The notes beneath the pieces are model-generated. The model worked only from the letters and a program-made list of their open reading frames with translations. It made no database searches and had not been told where the DNA came from. The position numbers and the translations under genes were made by a program. Below, in pieces: positions 28,955 to 37,640 of a DNA stretch of 64,000 nt; within the stretch, counting starts at the first letter, position 1; every line of letters begins with the position of its first letter. The DNA lies in NCBI GenBank assembly GCA_026645935.1, contig JAPKMP010000003.1:62001-126000 (forward strand). The letters are read 5' to 3'. This DNA comes from Candidatus Villigracilaceae bacterium. GTDB taxonomy: Bacteria > Chloroflexota > Anaerolineae > Anaerolineales > Villigracilaceae.

Positions 28955-29950
28955 ATGCAAAAACAAACCATAACCTGGCTGTCTCTTCTTTTGGTTTTGG
29001 CGGTATCCCTCACAGCGTGTGGGACTGCCGCGCCGGAAGCAACAGCCGGCCCTGAGTCTGAGGCGCTTGCTTCATCCGAATTGAGCGGCACACTGTCCAT
29101 CTCTGGCGCGTTCGCCCTCTACCCCATGATGACCGTTTGGGCGGATGAGTTTAGCAAGCTCCACCCGAATGTTCAGTTCGATGTGCAAGGCGGCGGCGCT
29201 GGCAAAGGCATGACCGATACTATCGCGGGCGCAGTGGATATTGGCATGATCTCGCGCAGTATCAAGGAAGAAGAAACCGCGCAAGGCATCTTCTGGGTGT
29301 CGGTGACGAAGGATGCGGTCTTCCCGATCATCAATGTTGAGAATCCAGTGGCAGAGCAATTGATGGCGCAAGGCATTACACAGGAAACCTACAACAAGAT
29401 CTACATCACAGGTGAGATCACAACATGGGGTGAAGTCGTTGGCGACCCGGCCATCACCGACAAGATCAATGTGTTCACCCGCTCGGATGCGGCTGGCGCA
29501 GCCGAGCAATGGGCAAAGTATAGCGGCGGCGAAGCACAGGAAGACCTGCTTGGTATCGGTGTGAACGGTGAACCTTCCATGCTCGACACCGTGTTGAAAG
29601 ACCCACTTGGCATCGGCTTCGGCAATCTCAACAGCATCTTTGATCTGAGCAATGGCAATCTCGTTCCTGGAATCTTCATCCCTCCAATCGATATCAATGA
29701 GAACGGTACAGCAGATGCAGGCGAAGTTTACAAAGTAAAGGAAGATGCCTTCAGCGCAGTGGCAAACGGAACGTATCCCTCTCCTCCCGCCCGTTTTGAA
29801 AACCTTGCCACGCTCGGCAAACCCGAAGGGCTCGAACTTGAATTCGTCAAATGGATCCTGACCGATGGTCAACAGTATTTGGAAGCGGCAGGCTATGTCC
29901 CGCTCACCCCGGAGCAACAAGCCGAGTCTCTCGCGAAGCTTGAACAATGA
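28955..29950 (+). CDS. pstS: Phosphate ABC transporter substrate-binding lipoprotein (PstS-like)
   Basis: Lipobox VSLTACGT; GTLSISGAFALYPMMTVWADEFSKLHPNVQFDVQGGGAGKGMTDTIAGAVDIGMISR. Confidence 0.85.
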   Translation: MQKQTITWLSLLLVLAVSLTACGTAAPEATAGPESEALASSELSGTLSISGAFALYPMMTVWADEFSKLHPNVQFDVQGGGAGKGMTDTIAGAVDIGMISRSIKEEETAQGIFWVSVTKDAVFPIINVENPVAEQLMAQGITQETYNKIYITGEITTWGEVVGDPAITDKINVFTRSDAAGAAEQWAKYSGGEAQEDLLGIGVNGEPSMLDTVLKDPLGIGFGNLNSIFDLSNGNLVPGIFIPPIDINENGTADAGEVYKVKEDAFSAVANGTYPSPPARFENLATLGKPEGLELEFVKWILTDGQQYLEAAGYVPLTPEQQAESLAKLEQ

Positions 29951-30924
29951 GCGAAATCGAATTGACACAAATGAAAATGGAAGGGCGGCTAAGCCGCCCT
30001 TCCACGCCGTCTCGCGCCAGAACGAATCGAGCCGCACAACGCACATTCTTTATCATCACGCTGGTGCCTGTGGTGCTTATCATCATTGTGGCAACGGCAT
30101 TGGTTGTCCGCGCTTACCCCATTTTGAATTCTTACAGTTTTAGCGAATTGTTATTTGGCGATATTTGGCGGCCCAACGATGGTCAATTTGGTTTTCGTCC
30201 GTTCATTCTTGGCACTCTGTGGGTGACAACCGTTGGTGTACTGCTTGCTGTTCCACCCTGCTTACTGGTGTCAGTCTACCTCGCGGAATATGCCCATAAC
30301 CGTCTTCGTACCATCGCCAAACCCATTCTGGATGTGCTCGCCGCCATCCCGCCCGTCGTCTATGGCGTGTGGGGATTGCTGTCCATCGTGCCGTTCGTGG
30401 ATGACGTGCTTGCGCCTCTCTCTGAACGTTGGCTTGGTTCTATTCCCTTTTTAGCAGTTACCCAGCCGACAGGATTCGGAATCCTCGCAGGCGGAATTGT
30501 GCTTGCCGTGATGATTGCCCCGCTGATTATCTCGGTGATCTTTGAAGTGCTCTCCACTGTCCCCAATGACTTGCGTCACGCGGCTCTTGCCGTTGGCGCG
30601 ACCCAATGGCAGACCATTCGCACTATCGTCCTGCCGCAAGTCCTGCCCGGCATTGTTGCCGCCATTGTGCTGGGAGCCTCGCGTGCGTTGGGCGAGACCA
30701 TCGCCGTGCTGATGGTGGTGGGAAACGTCCCGCAAATTCCCACTTCTGTTTTTGATACTGCCTATCCGCTGCCCGCGCTGATCGCCAACAACTACGGCGA
30801 GATGATGTCCATTCCGCTGTATGATGCGGCGCTGCTCGGGGCGGCTTTGGTTTTATTGGTGGTCATCCTCATCTTTAACATTCTTTCCACGCTGGTACTC
30901 CAGCGTTTCTTGAGGCGTTCATGA
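29947..30924 (+). CDS. pstC: Phosphate ABC transporter permease PstC
   Basis: TLWVTTVGVLLAVPPCLLVSVYLAEYA..., VLSTVPNDLRHAALAVGATQWQTIRTIVLPQVLPGIVAAIVLGASRALGETIAVLMVVGN. Confidence 0.9.
   Translation: MSEIELTQMKMEGRLSRPSTPSRARTNRAAQRTFFIITLVPVVLIIIVATALVVRAYPILNSYSFSELLFGDIWRPNDGQFGFRPFILGTLWVTTVGVLLAVPPCLLVSVYLAEYAHNRLRTIAKPILDVLAAIPPVVYGVWGLLSIVPFVDDVLAPLSERWLGSIPFLAVTQPTGFGILAGGIVLAVMIAPLIISVIFEVLSTVPNDLRHAALAVGATQWQTIRTIVLPQVLPGIVAAIVLGASRALGETIAVLMVVGNVPQIPTSVFDTAYPLPALIANNYGEMMSIPLYDAALLGAALVLLVVILIFNILSTLVLQRFLRRS
29979..30003 (+). repeat. Perfect 11-bp hairpin inside the pstC N-terminal coding region
   Basis: GGAAGGGCGGC-TAA-GCCGCCCTTCC; coding for ..EGRLSRPST.. in pstC. Confidence 0.85.
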
Positions 30925-31790
30925 GATTCAAGAAAAAACACTCTGAACGGCGTCATATCGTCGAACTTTCCATCAAGATCATCATGTGGCTGGCGCTCCT
31001 GATCGTTGCAGGTGCACTTGGTTTAATTTTATGGACGATCATCTCACGCGGACTTCCTTCGCTTTCATGGGAAATGGTCTCGCAAGTCCCCAAAGGCGGA
31101 TATTACATGGGCAAAGGTGGCGGCATTCTTAACGCCATCATCGGCTCGGCATATCTCGCCACAGGCGGAACTTTCCTTGCCATGCTGTTGAGCGTGCCGA
31201 TTGCGCTCTATCTCAAAGCCTATCTCGGTAAATCACGCTGGGGTGAGTACGTCCGCCTCTCGCTGGATGTGTTGTGGGGCATTCCTTCGATTGTGTATGG
31301 CGCATTCGGTTTTGCGTTGATGATCCTTTTGGGAATGCGTGCTTCATTGCTCGCAGGCATCATCGTTCTAGCGCTGGTTGAATTGCCCATCATGACCCGC
31401 GCCATGGACGAAGTTATCCGCCGTATGCCCGCAGACTTGGAACATGCCGCCCTCGCGCTTGGTTCCACCAAATTTGAAGTGGCTATGAACGTAGTCACAC
31501 GCCAAATGCTGCCCGGCATCATCACCGCCATTCTACTTGCCTTCGGGCGCGGCATCGGTGACGCGGCCTCGGTGCTGTTCACCGCAGGTTACACCGACCG
31601 AATCACCACCTCGTTGATGAATCCAACTGCGTCTCTCCCTTTGGCGGTCTTCTTCCAACTCGGTTCCCCCTACCCCGAAGTCCGCGAGCGCGGATATGCC
31701 GCCGCCCTGATTTTGACCATCATCGTGCTGCTCGTCAGTTTTGGTTCGCGCTGGTTGTCGGCAAGATTAAATCGGTACTCGATCAAATAA
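30921..31790 (+). CDS. pstA: Phosphate ABC transporter permease PstA
   Basis: GGILNAIIGSAYLATGGTFLAMLLSVPIALYL, RMPADLEHAALALGSTKFEVAMNVVTRQMLPGI, GRGIGDAASVLFTAGY. Confidence 0.9.
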   Translation: MRFKKKHSERRHIVELSIKIIMWLALLIVAGALGLILWTIISRGLPSLSWEMVSQVPKGGYYMGKGGGILNAIIGSAYLATGGTFLAMLLSVPIALYLKAYLGKSRWGEYVRLSLDVLWGIPSIVYGAFGFALMILLGMRASLLAGIIVLALVELPIMTRAMDEVIRRMPADLEHAALALGSTKFEVAMNVVTRQMLPGIITAILLAFGRGIGDAASVLFTAGYTDRITTSLMNPTASLPLAVFFQLGSPYPEVRERGYAAALILTIIVLLVSFGSRWLSARLNRYSIK

Positions 31791-31794
31791 CATC

Positions 31795-31878
31795 GTCATT
31801 GCGAGGGCAAAGCCCGAAACAATCTCAGACCCAATCATAAGATTGCTTCGTCGGGAAGAACACCCTCCTCGCAATGAC
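31795..31878. repeat. Dispersed palindromic repeat, type A (GTCATTGCGAGG...CCTCGCAATGAC)
   Basis: 12-bp terminal inverted repeats, 84 bp, between pstA and pstB; similar elements at 34789-34865 and 63757-63832. Confidence 0.85.
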
Positions 31879-31893
31879 AGAAAAGGACGATAT

Positions 31894-32652
31894 ATGAACA
31901 ACACCCACATCCAAGTTAATAACCTCAATGCCTATTACGGCAAGCAACACGCCCTGAAAGATATTAATATTGAAATCCCAAAGAACCAGATCACCGTCAT
32001 TATGGGACCCAGTGGCTGCGGCAAGACCACTTTATTAAAAACCTTCAACCGATTCTTTGAACTGACCGAAGACGTCAAACTCACCGGCGAAGTACTGGTG
32101 GACGGCGAAAACATCTACGACCCTGCGGTGGACGTAACCGAAGTCCGCAAGGTGGTTGGGCTGCTGGCACAGCGTCCTTCACCCCTGCCCATGTCCATCT
32201 ACGACAATGTCGTCTACGGCATGCGCATCCACCAGATGAAGAAAGAACGCGCCGAATATAAAAAATCCGTGCGGCATTATTTGGAAATTGCAGGCTTATG
32301 GGAAGAAGTCCAAAAGCGGATGCACGACCCCGCGACCTCTCTTTCCATCGGACAGCAACAGCGCCTCTGCCTCGCCCGCGGCCTGGCAGTCGAACCGGAA
32401 ATTATCCTCGGCGACGAACCCACCTCCGCGCTCGACCCGATCTCCTCACAGAACATCGAAAGCCGTTTGATCGAATTGAAGAAGGATTACACCATCGTCA
32501 TCGTGACGCACACGCTGCGTCAGGCAAAGCGATTGGCAGATCATGTCATTTATATGTATCTCGGCGAAGTTGCAGAAGCCGGACCTGCGCACGATGTATT
32601 CAACAACCCCAAACACGAACGGACGAAGCAGTATTTGGAAGGATTGTTCTAA
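31894..32652 (+). CDS. pstB: Phosphate ABC transporter ATP-binding protein PstB
   Basis: MNNTHIQVNNLNAYYGKQHALKDINIEIPKNQITVIMGPSGCGKTTLLKTFNRFFEL; LSIGQQQRLCLARGLAVEPEIILGDEPTSALDP. Confidence 0.93.
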   Translation: MNNTHIQVNNLNAYYGKQHALKDINIEIPKNQITVIMGPSGCGKTTLLKTFNRFFELTEDVKLTGEVLVDGENIYDPAVDVTEVRKVVGLLAQRPSPLPMSIYDNVVYGMRIHQMKKERAEYKKSVRHYLEIAGLWEEVQKRMHDPATSLSIGQQQRLCLARGLAVEPEIILGDEPTSALDPISSQNIESRLIELKKDYTIVIVTHTLRQAKRLADHVIYMYLGEVAEAGPAHDVFNNPKHERTKQYLEGLF

Positions 32653-32661
32653 TTTTTCGAT

Positions 32662-32728
32662 ATGACACTCTGAGTGGAGAGTCTCTTGTATTGCAGTTGA
32701 GACCCTTTTCCATCGCTCAGGGTGACAA
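32662..32728. repeat. Dispersed palindromic repeat, type B copy
   Basis: TATGACACTCTGAG...GAGTCTC...GAGACCC...CATCGCTCAGGGTGACA. Confidence 0.5.
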
Positions 32729-32733
32729 CATAA

Positions 32734-33432
32734 CTACCAAATCCCCGGGAACAAACGGTACTTTGTTCTCCGCGCGTACTCTTTGTAGCCGGGGAGTTCG
32801 GCTTGCAGGGTTTTATCTTCCAGCGATGTCCTGACCACGAGAACGAAGACCAGCAAGACCGCAGGGATGAGCGCCCAAAGAGAGTCGAGCAGAAAGGGCA
32901 TGGCGAGATACGTCCATAATGCGCCGCCATAGCCCGGGTGGCGGATGAAGCGGTAGGGTCCCGTTGTAATGACATGATGTCCGCGGTCGGTTTGAATGCG
33001 GACAACGCCGGAGAAGAAGCGGTTCTCGATCAATGCCCATGAGCCGAAGATAAAGCCAAGCAGGATCAGGATCAATGATGCGATTTTGACGGGCGGAGAA
33101 AAAGCGGTAGTCCAGCCGAAAAGTTTATCGAACCCAGCTACGACAAGGATTGCGATGGAGCCGAAGGCCAGCATGGGGGCAAGGATTTTGTCCCAGGGCT
33201 TTGCATCCTTCATTTCGATGGAACGCGAGCGTTCCGCCAGAATATCGGGGTGTCGTCTTGCCGCCAGTGCGCGGCTGAGGATGAATCCAAAGATGCTGAT
33301 GATCGCGTATGTCCACGCCTCCAGCCAGTCCCATACGCCGGATATGATCATTGGCAGGAATGGGATGACAAATACCACAATGACCATCAAAAGGATCGAG
33401 CGCAGGGTGAACGTTCGCTTAGTTTCAGTCAT
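32734..33432 (-). CDS. Isoprenylcysteine carboxyl methyltransferase-like membrane protein
   Basis: HHVITTGPYRFIRHPGYGGALWTYLAMPFLL...EDKTLQAELPGYKEYARRTKYRLFPGIW. Confidence 0.8.
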   Translation of the reverse strand: MTETKRTFTLRSILLMVIVVFVIPFLPMIISGVWDWLEAWTYAIISIFGFILSRALAARRHPDILAERSRSIEMKDAKPWDKILAPMLAFGSIAILVVAGFDKLFGWTTAFSPPVKIASLILILLGFIFGSWALIENRFFSGVVRIQTDRGHHVITTGPYRFIRHPGYGGALWTYLAMPFLLDSLWALIPAVLLVFVLVVRTSLEDKTLQAELPGYKEYARRTKYRLFPGIW

Positions 33433-33479
33433 GATGCCCTCCACAACCAGTATAATGGTTTCAGGAATTAGAAACAACC

Positions 33480-34781
33480 ATGAAAACCAGAAGCATACTT
33501 CTTCTTATCATCCTTATGGCGTTTGCTCAAACCGTCCTTGCGCAGGCGAACAACCCTGTTGCAGTAGTCCTGACCGCAGACGGTCCCATCATGCCGCCCA
33601 TGCTGGAGTACATCAAACGCGGCATCGAAACAGCAGACCAGCGGGATGCGGAAATGCTTGTCATCCAACTCAATACACCGGGCGGCAGCGTGGATACCAT
33701 GCTGGAGATCATCGCAGCGATCCGCGACAGCAACGTGCCGGTGGTGGTGTATGTTGCCCCGCGGAACGCCATCGCCGGGAGCGCGGGCGCGATGATCACG
33801 ATGGCGGGTCACGCCTCCGCCATGGCACCCGAGTCATCCATCGGCGCATCCAGTCCAATCACAAGTTCCGGCGAAGACCTTAACAGCACTGCGGATGCAA
33901 AAGCGAAGGAAATCGTCAAAGCCTCGATCCGCCCGTTTGTGACTCCGCGCGGAGAAAAGGCGTTGGAACTCGCCGAAGCGATGATCGATGAAGCCAAAGC
34001 CGTCACCGCCGATGAAGCGCTGGAGGCGGGTCTCATCGATTTCATTGCCGACGACCTCGACGACCTTCTGGAAGGCTTGAATGGTCTCACGGTCGCGATG
34101 AAAAACGGCCCGCGCACGCTTGAAACAACCGGCATCGAAGTCCAACCGCTGGACATCAGTTTCATCGAACAGCTCCTGCTCCTGCTTACGGACCCGAACA
34201 TCGCATTCTTATTACTCGCCATTGGCGTGCAGGCGATCCTTATTGAACTTTCCAGCCCCGGCGGCTGGGTGGCTGGATTCATCGGCGCGGTCTGCATCAC
34301 ACTTGCGATCTATGGGTTAGGCGTATTGCCCGTCAATTGGTTCGGCGTCATCTTTCTCATCATCGCATTCGTCTTATTCGTGCTCGATATCAAGGCGCCC
34401 ACGCACGGCGCATTGACAACGGCGGGGGTCGCGTCCTTTATCGTCGGCGCGCTGGTCCTGTTCAACTCGCCGGGCACGCCGGAATTCCAACGCGTGTCGG
34501 TTCCTCTCGTGATCGGAACAGGCATCTTCCTCGGCCTGATCTTTTTCGCCATCATGATGATCGCCTTGCGGTCGTTGCATAAACCAATATCCATGGGGGC
34601 GGAATCCTATGTCGGGAAAACAGGATCAGCCAAAACGTTCGACGGCGAGGCGGGGCAGGTCCAGTTGGAATCTGAACTCTGGAGCGCGGAAAAATCCCCC
34701 GAGTCCGGTGAGATTCGTAAGGGTGATAAAATCGAGGTCGTCGAAGTACGTGGTTTGAGATTGATCGTAAAGAAAAAATAA
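33480..34781 (+). CDS. NfeD family membrane-bound serine protease (ClpP-class) protein
   Basis: LVIQLNTPGGSVDTMLEIIAAIRDSNVPVVVYVAPRNAIAGSAGAMITMAGHASAMAPESSIGASSP; C-terminal NfeD OB-fold. Confidence 0.9.
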   Translation: MKTRSILLLIILMAFAQTVLAQANNPVAVVLTADGPIMPPMLEYIKRGIETADQRDAEMLVIQLNTPGGSVDTMLEIIAAIRDSNVPVVVYVAPRNAIAGSAGAMITMAGHASAMAPESSIGASSPITSSGEDLNSTADAKAKEIVKASIRPFVTPRGEKALELAEAMIDEAKAVTADEALEAGLIDFIADDLDDLLEGLNGLTVAMKNGPRTLETTGIEVQPLDISFIEQLLLLLTDPNIAFLLLAIGVQAILIELSSPGGWVAGFIGAVCITLAIYGLGVLPVNWFGVIFLIIAFVLFVLDIKAPTHGALTTAGVASFIVGALVLFNSPGTPEFQRVSVPLVIGTGIFLGLIFFAIMMIALRSLHKPISMGAESYVGKTGSAKTFDGEAGQVQLESELWSAEKSPESGEIRKGDKIEVVEVRGLRLIVKKK

Positions 34782-34788
34782 TTTTCAT

Positions 34789-34865
34789 GTCATTGCGAGG
34801 CGCAGCCGAAGCAATCTTCAAATTCTTTGATGAGATTGTTTCGACACCCTGCTCCTCGCAATGAC
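34789..34865. repeat. Dispersed palindromic repeat, type A
   Basis: GTCATTGCGAGG...CCTCGCAATGAC, 77 bp, between nfeD-like gene and lipA. Confidence 0.85.
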
Positions 34866-34885
34866 ATACGCTTCAAAAGGACCTT

Positions 34886-35842
34886 ATGCCTGTCACACCC
34901 ACCCGAGACCGAGTCTCCCCGCAAACGGATTCGCGCCCCCTCCGCCGCCCCGAATGGATCAAAGTCCGCGCGCCTTCGGGCGAGACCTACGAATGGCTGC
35001 ACGGCTTGATGCGCAAAAAAGAATTGCACACCGTCTGCGAAGAAGCCATGTGCCCGAACCTCGGCGAATGCTGGGGCAGCGGCACCGCGACATTTTTGAT
35101 GCTCGGCGATGTTTGCACACGCACCTGCGGATTCTGCGACATCAAACACGGCAAGCCCGCCTTATTGGATTGGAACGAAGCCGAGCGTGTGGCGCAAGCT
35201 GTCAAAGCCATGGAGTTGAAACACGCCGTCATTACATCTGTGAATCGCGACGAACGAAGGGACGGCGGCGCCCCCATTTTCGCGATGGTGATTCGGAGAA
35301 TCAGGGAATTATTACCGGGATGTTCCATCGAAGTCCTGATACCCGATTTCAAAGGCAGCATCGAAGCCTTGAAGATCGTCATGGATGCGCGCCCCGAAAT
35401 TTTGAACCACAACGTCGAGACCGTGCCGCGTTTGTTCAAGCAGGTCCAGCCGCAGGATAATTACGAATGGGCGGCGGCGACTTTATCCAACGCAAAGAAA
35501 CTTGACCCCGACGTTTTGACCAAGAGCGGGATCATGCTTGGGCTTGGCGAAACGATGGACGAGGTCAAGGAAGTGATGCGCGACCAGCGCAGTTGGGGCG
35601 TGGACATCCTGACCATCGGTCAATATCTCCAGCCGAGCAAAAAGCACATGCTCATGGATCGTTACTACACCATGGAAGAGTTCGCCGAACTGCGCGAGTA
35701 CGGTTATTCAATTGGTTTCAAATGGGTGGAATCTAATCCGCTCGTTCGGTCTTCTTATCACGCTGCGGAGCAGGTGCGCGCGTTGAGTGTGGTGCATCGG
35801 AAGTTGTATGGGGAGAAATTACAAGTGTTCAGTAATCAGTGA
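34886..35842 (+). CDS. lipA: Lipoyl synthase
   Basis: [41 protein letters not shown]: both [4Fe-4S] motifs of LipA. Confidence 0.95.
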   Translation: MPVTPTRDRVSPQTDSRPLRRPEWIKVRAPSGETYEWLHGLMRKKELHTVCEEAMCPNLGECWGSGTATFLMLGDVCTRTCGFCDIKHGKPALLDWNEAERVAQAVKAMELKHAVITSVNRDERRDGGAPIFAMVIRRIRELLPGCSIEVLIPDFKGSIEALKIVMDARPEILNHNVETVPRLFKQVQPQDNYEWAAATLSNAKKLDPDVLTKSGIMLGLGETMDEVKEVMRDQRSWGVDILTIGQYLQPSKKHMLMDRYYTMEEFAELREYGYSIGFKWVESNPLVRSSYHAAEQVRALSVVHRKLYGEKLQVFSNQ

Positions 35843-35846
35843 TCAG

Positions 35847-35882
35847 TGGCTCCCGTCGGCGTAAGGCCAGCGGGAGTTTTTT
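35847..35882 (+). terminator. Intrinsic terminator after lipA
   Basis: GGCTCCCG...GCGGGAGTTTTTTAT hairpin plus T-tract. Confidence 0.65.
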
Positions 35883-35997
35883 ATACGTCATGGTCATGTG
35901 CATTCTTTGGGCATATAATTTCTCAGTCGGCAATTATCCGGAATGATTTTGAAAGAAGTAGCATCGATATTGGCAGGCATCCTTACAAGAGAATTTT

Positions 35998-36528
35998 ATG
36001 GATGAAAAACAACGCGAGGCAATCCTTGATTTTGCGGGTACACATAATCTCAGCGACTTAAACGAAGCGCTCGGTTTTGATATACAAAGAGAGCCGAACT
36101 CAGTATTGTCGCTGCTGGAAGATGCTGCCGGTTCTGAAAATCCCGATGATATCGAATGCGCATTGATCGTCCTTTCTGCGGCGGGAATTTTCGCGGATGC
36201 CGCGCTCCTTCTGATCGCGTTATTGGAGTTGCCCTGGCATCGAAAGCATGAAGATGTTGCCCATGCTTTGCAAATTTTAAAAGACCCCAGAGCCATTGAT
36301 GCACTTTATCAAGGAGCGCTTTCAAAACATGACTATCTTGCTTATGATGAGTCTCATGGACTGGCAAGAAAATGCACCTGGGCTTTGGCAGATATTGGCA
36401 CACCAGAAGCGTTCGAGAAACTGCAACTGCTCGCCAAGTGCGGCAATCCGATGATCGAAGGCCACGCTCAACAACGAATCGACGCGTGGCAGAAAGAAAC
36501 GACAAGGAAAGGGATCAAAGGGTCATAA
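35998..36528 (+). CDS. HEAT-repeat-like hypothetical protein
   Basis: HKHEDVAHALQILKDPRAIDALYQGAL...RKCTWALADIGTPEAFEKLQLLAKCGNPMIEGHAQQRID. Confidence 0.6.
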   Translation: MDEKQREAILDFAGTHNLSDLNEALGFDIQREPNSVLSLLEDAAGSENPDDIECALIVLSAAGIFADAALLLIALLELPWHRKHEDVAHALQILKDPRAIDALYQGALSKHDYLAYDESHGLARKCTWALADIGTPEAFEKLQLLAKCGNPMIEGHAQQRIDAWQKETTRKGIKGS

Positions 36529-36534
36529 TTCCAC

Positions 36535-36831
36535 ATGGCGCTGACTCTCCACCTGAAGCAGGGCGATATTGTGCTTGGCACTCTCAAAGAGACAGACAAC
36601 GACTTTCCCTGGCGTTACTGCACCTTCACGCCAACGGATGCGTTCCAAAGCGTCAAGCCGCTCTTCGACCGCGAACTGGAACTGCTGGAAGCCGAAGATT
36701 GGGAACAGTTTGATAAAGCCTATCAACAAATCGAAGCGCTGGGTTTGCGTCTGGTTGACCCGTTGAGCGGAGATGAAATCAGGGAGTTCCTGCTGCACAT
36801 CGAAGGCGATTCGGCATCGTTTCGATATTGA
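36535..36831 (+). CDS. Hypothetical protein (98 aa)
   Basis: Intact ORF tightly packed between the HEAT-like and NADAR ORFs. Confidence 0.55.
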   Translation: MALTLHLKQGDIVLGTLKETDNDFPWRYCTFTPTDAFQSVKPLFDRELELLEAEDWEQFDKAYQQIEALGLRLVDPLSGDEIREFLLHIEGDSASFRY

Positions 36832-36869
36832 CAATCAACACCTCCAGGCACGCGGCTCCTACCGTCGAA

Positions 36870-37304
36870 ATGGCCATCTATTTCTACTCAACAAAAGATC
36901 AATATGGAGCATTCTCCAACTTCTCCCGGCATCCATTCGAACTGGATGGCTTGATCTGGCCCACCAGCGAACATTATTTTCAAGCGCAAAAGTTCGAAGA
37001 CGATGAGTATCGCGGGAAAATAAGATCAACGCCTTCGCCAATGATCGCCGCGCGTCTCGGTCGCAGCCGCAAGGTGCCAATCCGTTCTGATTGGGAGGAA
37101 AGGAAAGATGAATTCATGTATCGCGCGGTGCTGGCCAAGTTCCAGGCGCATTCTGATTTGAAGCAGCTACTCTTATCAACCGGACAAGAGGAGATCATCG
37201 AGAAAACGACCAGGGATTATTACTGGGGATGCGGCGCCAATGGGACTGGCAAAAATATGCTGGGTAGAATTTTGATGCAGGTTCGAGAAGAGCTGCGAAG
37301 TTGA
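36870..37304 (+). CDS. NADAR family protein (YbiA-like, DUF1768)
   Basis: FYSTKDQYGAFSNFSRHPFELDGLIWPTSEHYFQAQKFEDDEYRGKIRSTPSPMIAARLGR...DYYWGCGANGTGKNMLGRILMQVREEL. Confidence 0.92.
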   Translation: MAIYFYSTKDQYGAFSNFSRHPFELDGLIWPTSEHYFQAQKFEDDEYRGKIRSTPSPMIAARLGRSRKVPIRSDWEERKDEFMYRAVLAKFQAHSDLKQLLLSTGQEEIIEKTTRDYYWGCGANGTGKNMLGRILMQVREELRS

Positions 37305-37433
37305 GTGTGGTGCCCGGAAATTGTATTGAAGCCCGGTGAATAGTGAGCAGTGGTTAGATGGTAGAATACCCGCCTTAACTGACAAGCGGCATGGATTTCC
37401 TTATCCAAGAGGCAAGAATGTTTCCGCATCCCC

Positions 37434-37608
37434 CTGCTCTCCCGCCTGACACCGCGAGCCTCCATCAACCCCGGCCTTGATTTCGCTCATATCACGCGGG
37501 ACGCCGACACGGTCCGTGAATATACCAGTGACCCTCTCTTTCAATCCATAACCACCCCGTGCCCAAGTCTTTGCAGATATCGTGCAATGGCTGGAGCGGC
37601 ATAGCTAA
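37434..37608 (+). pseudogene. Decayed alpha/beta-hydrolase (monoacylglycerol lipase-like) remnant
   Basis: Frame 1: LLSRLTPRASINPGLDFAHITRDADTVREYTSDPLFQSITTP; after a frameshift: RAQVFADIVQWLERHS*. No intact ORF. Confidence 0.65.
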
Positions 37609-37640
37609 TCTTCGCCTACGAAAAAAAGCATTTTCCCAGC

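Noticed and set aside
32996-33883. 295-aa plus-strand ORF
   Set aside because: Antisense to the ICMT-like gene and out of frame with the NfeD-like gene; no coherent protein features.
37347-37420. tRNA-like stretch TGGTTAGATGGTAGAATACCCGCCT
   Set aside because: Resembles a D-arm/anticodon segment but no acceptor stem or T-arm (GGTTCGA) could be found.
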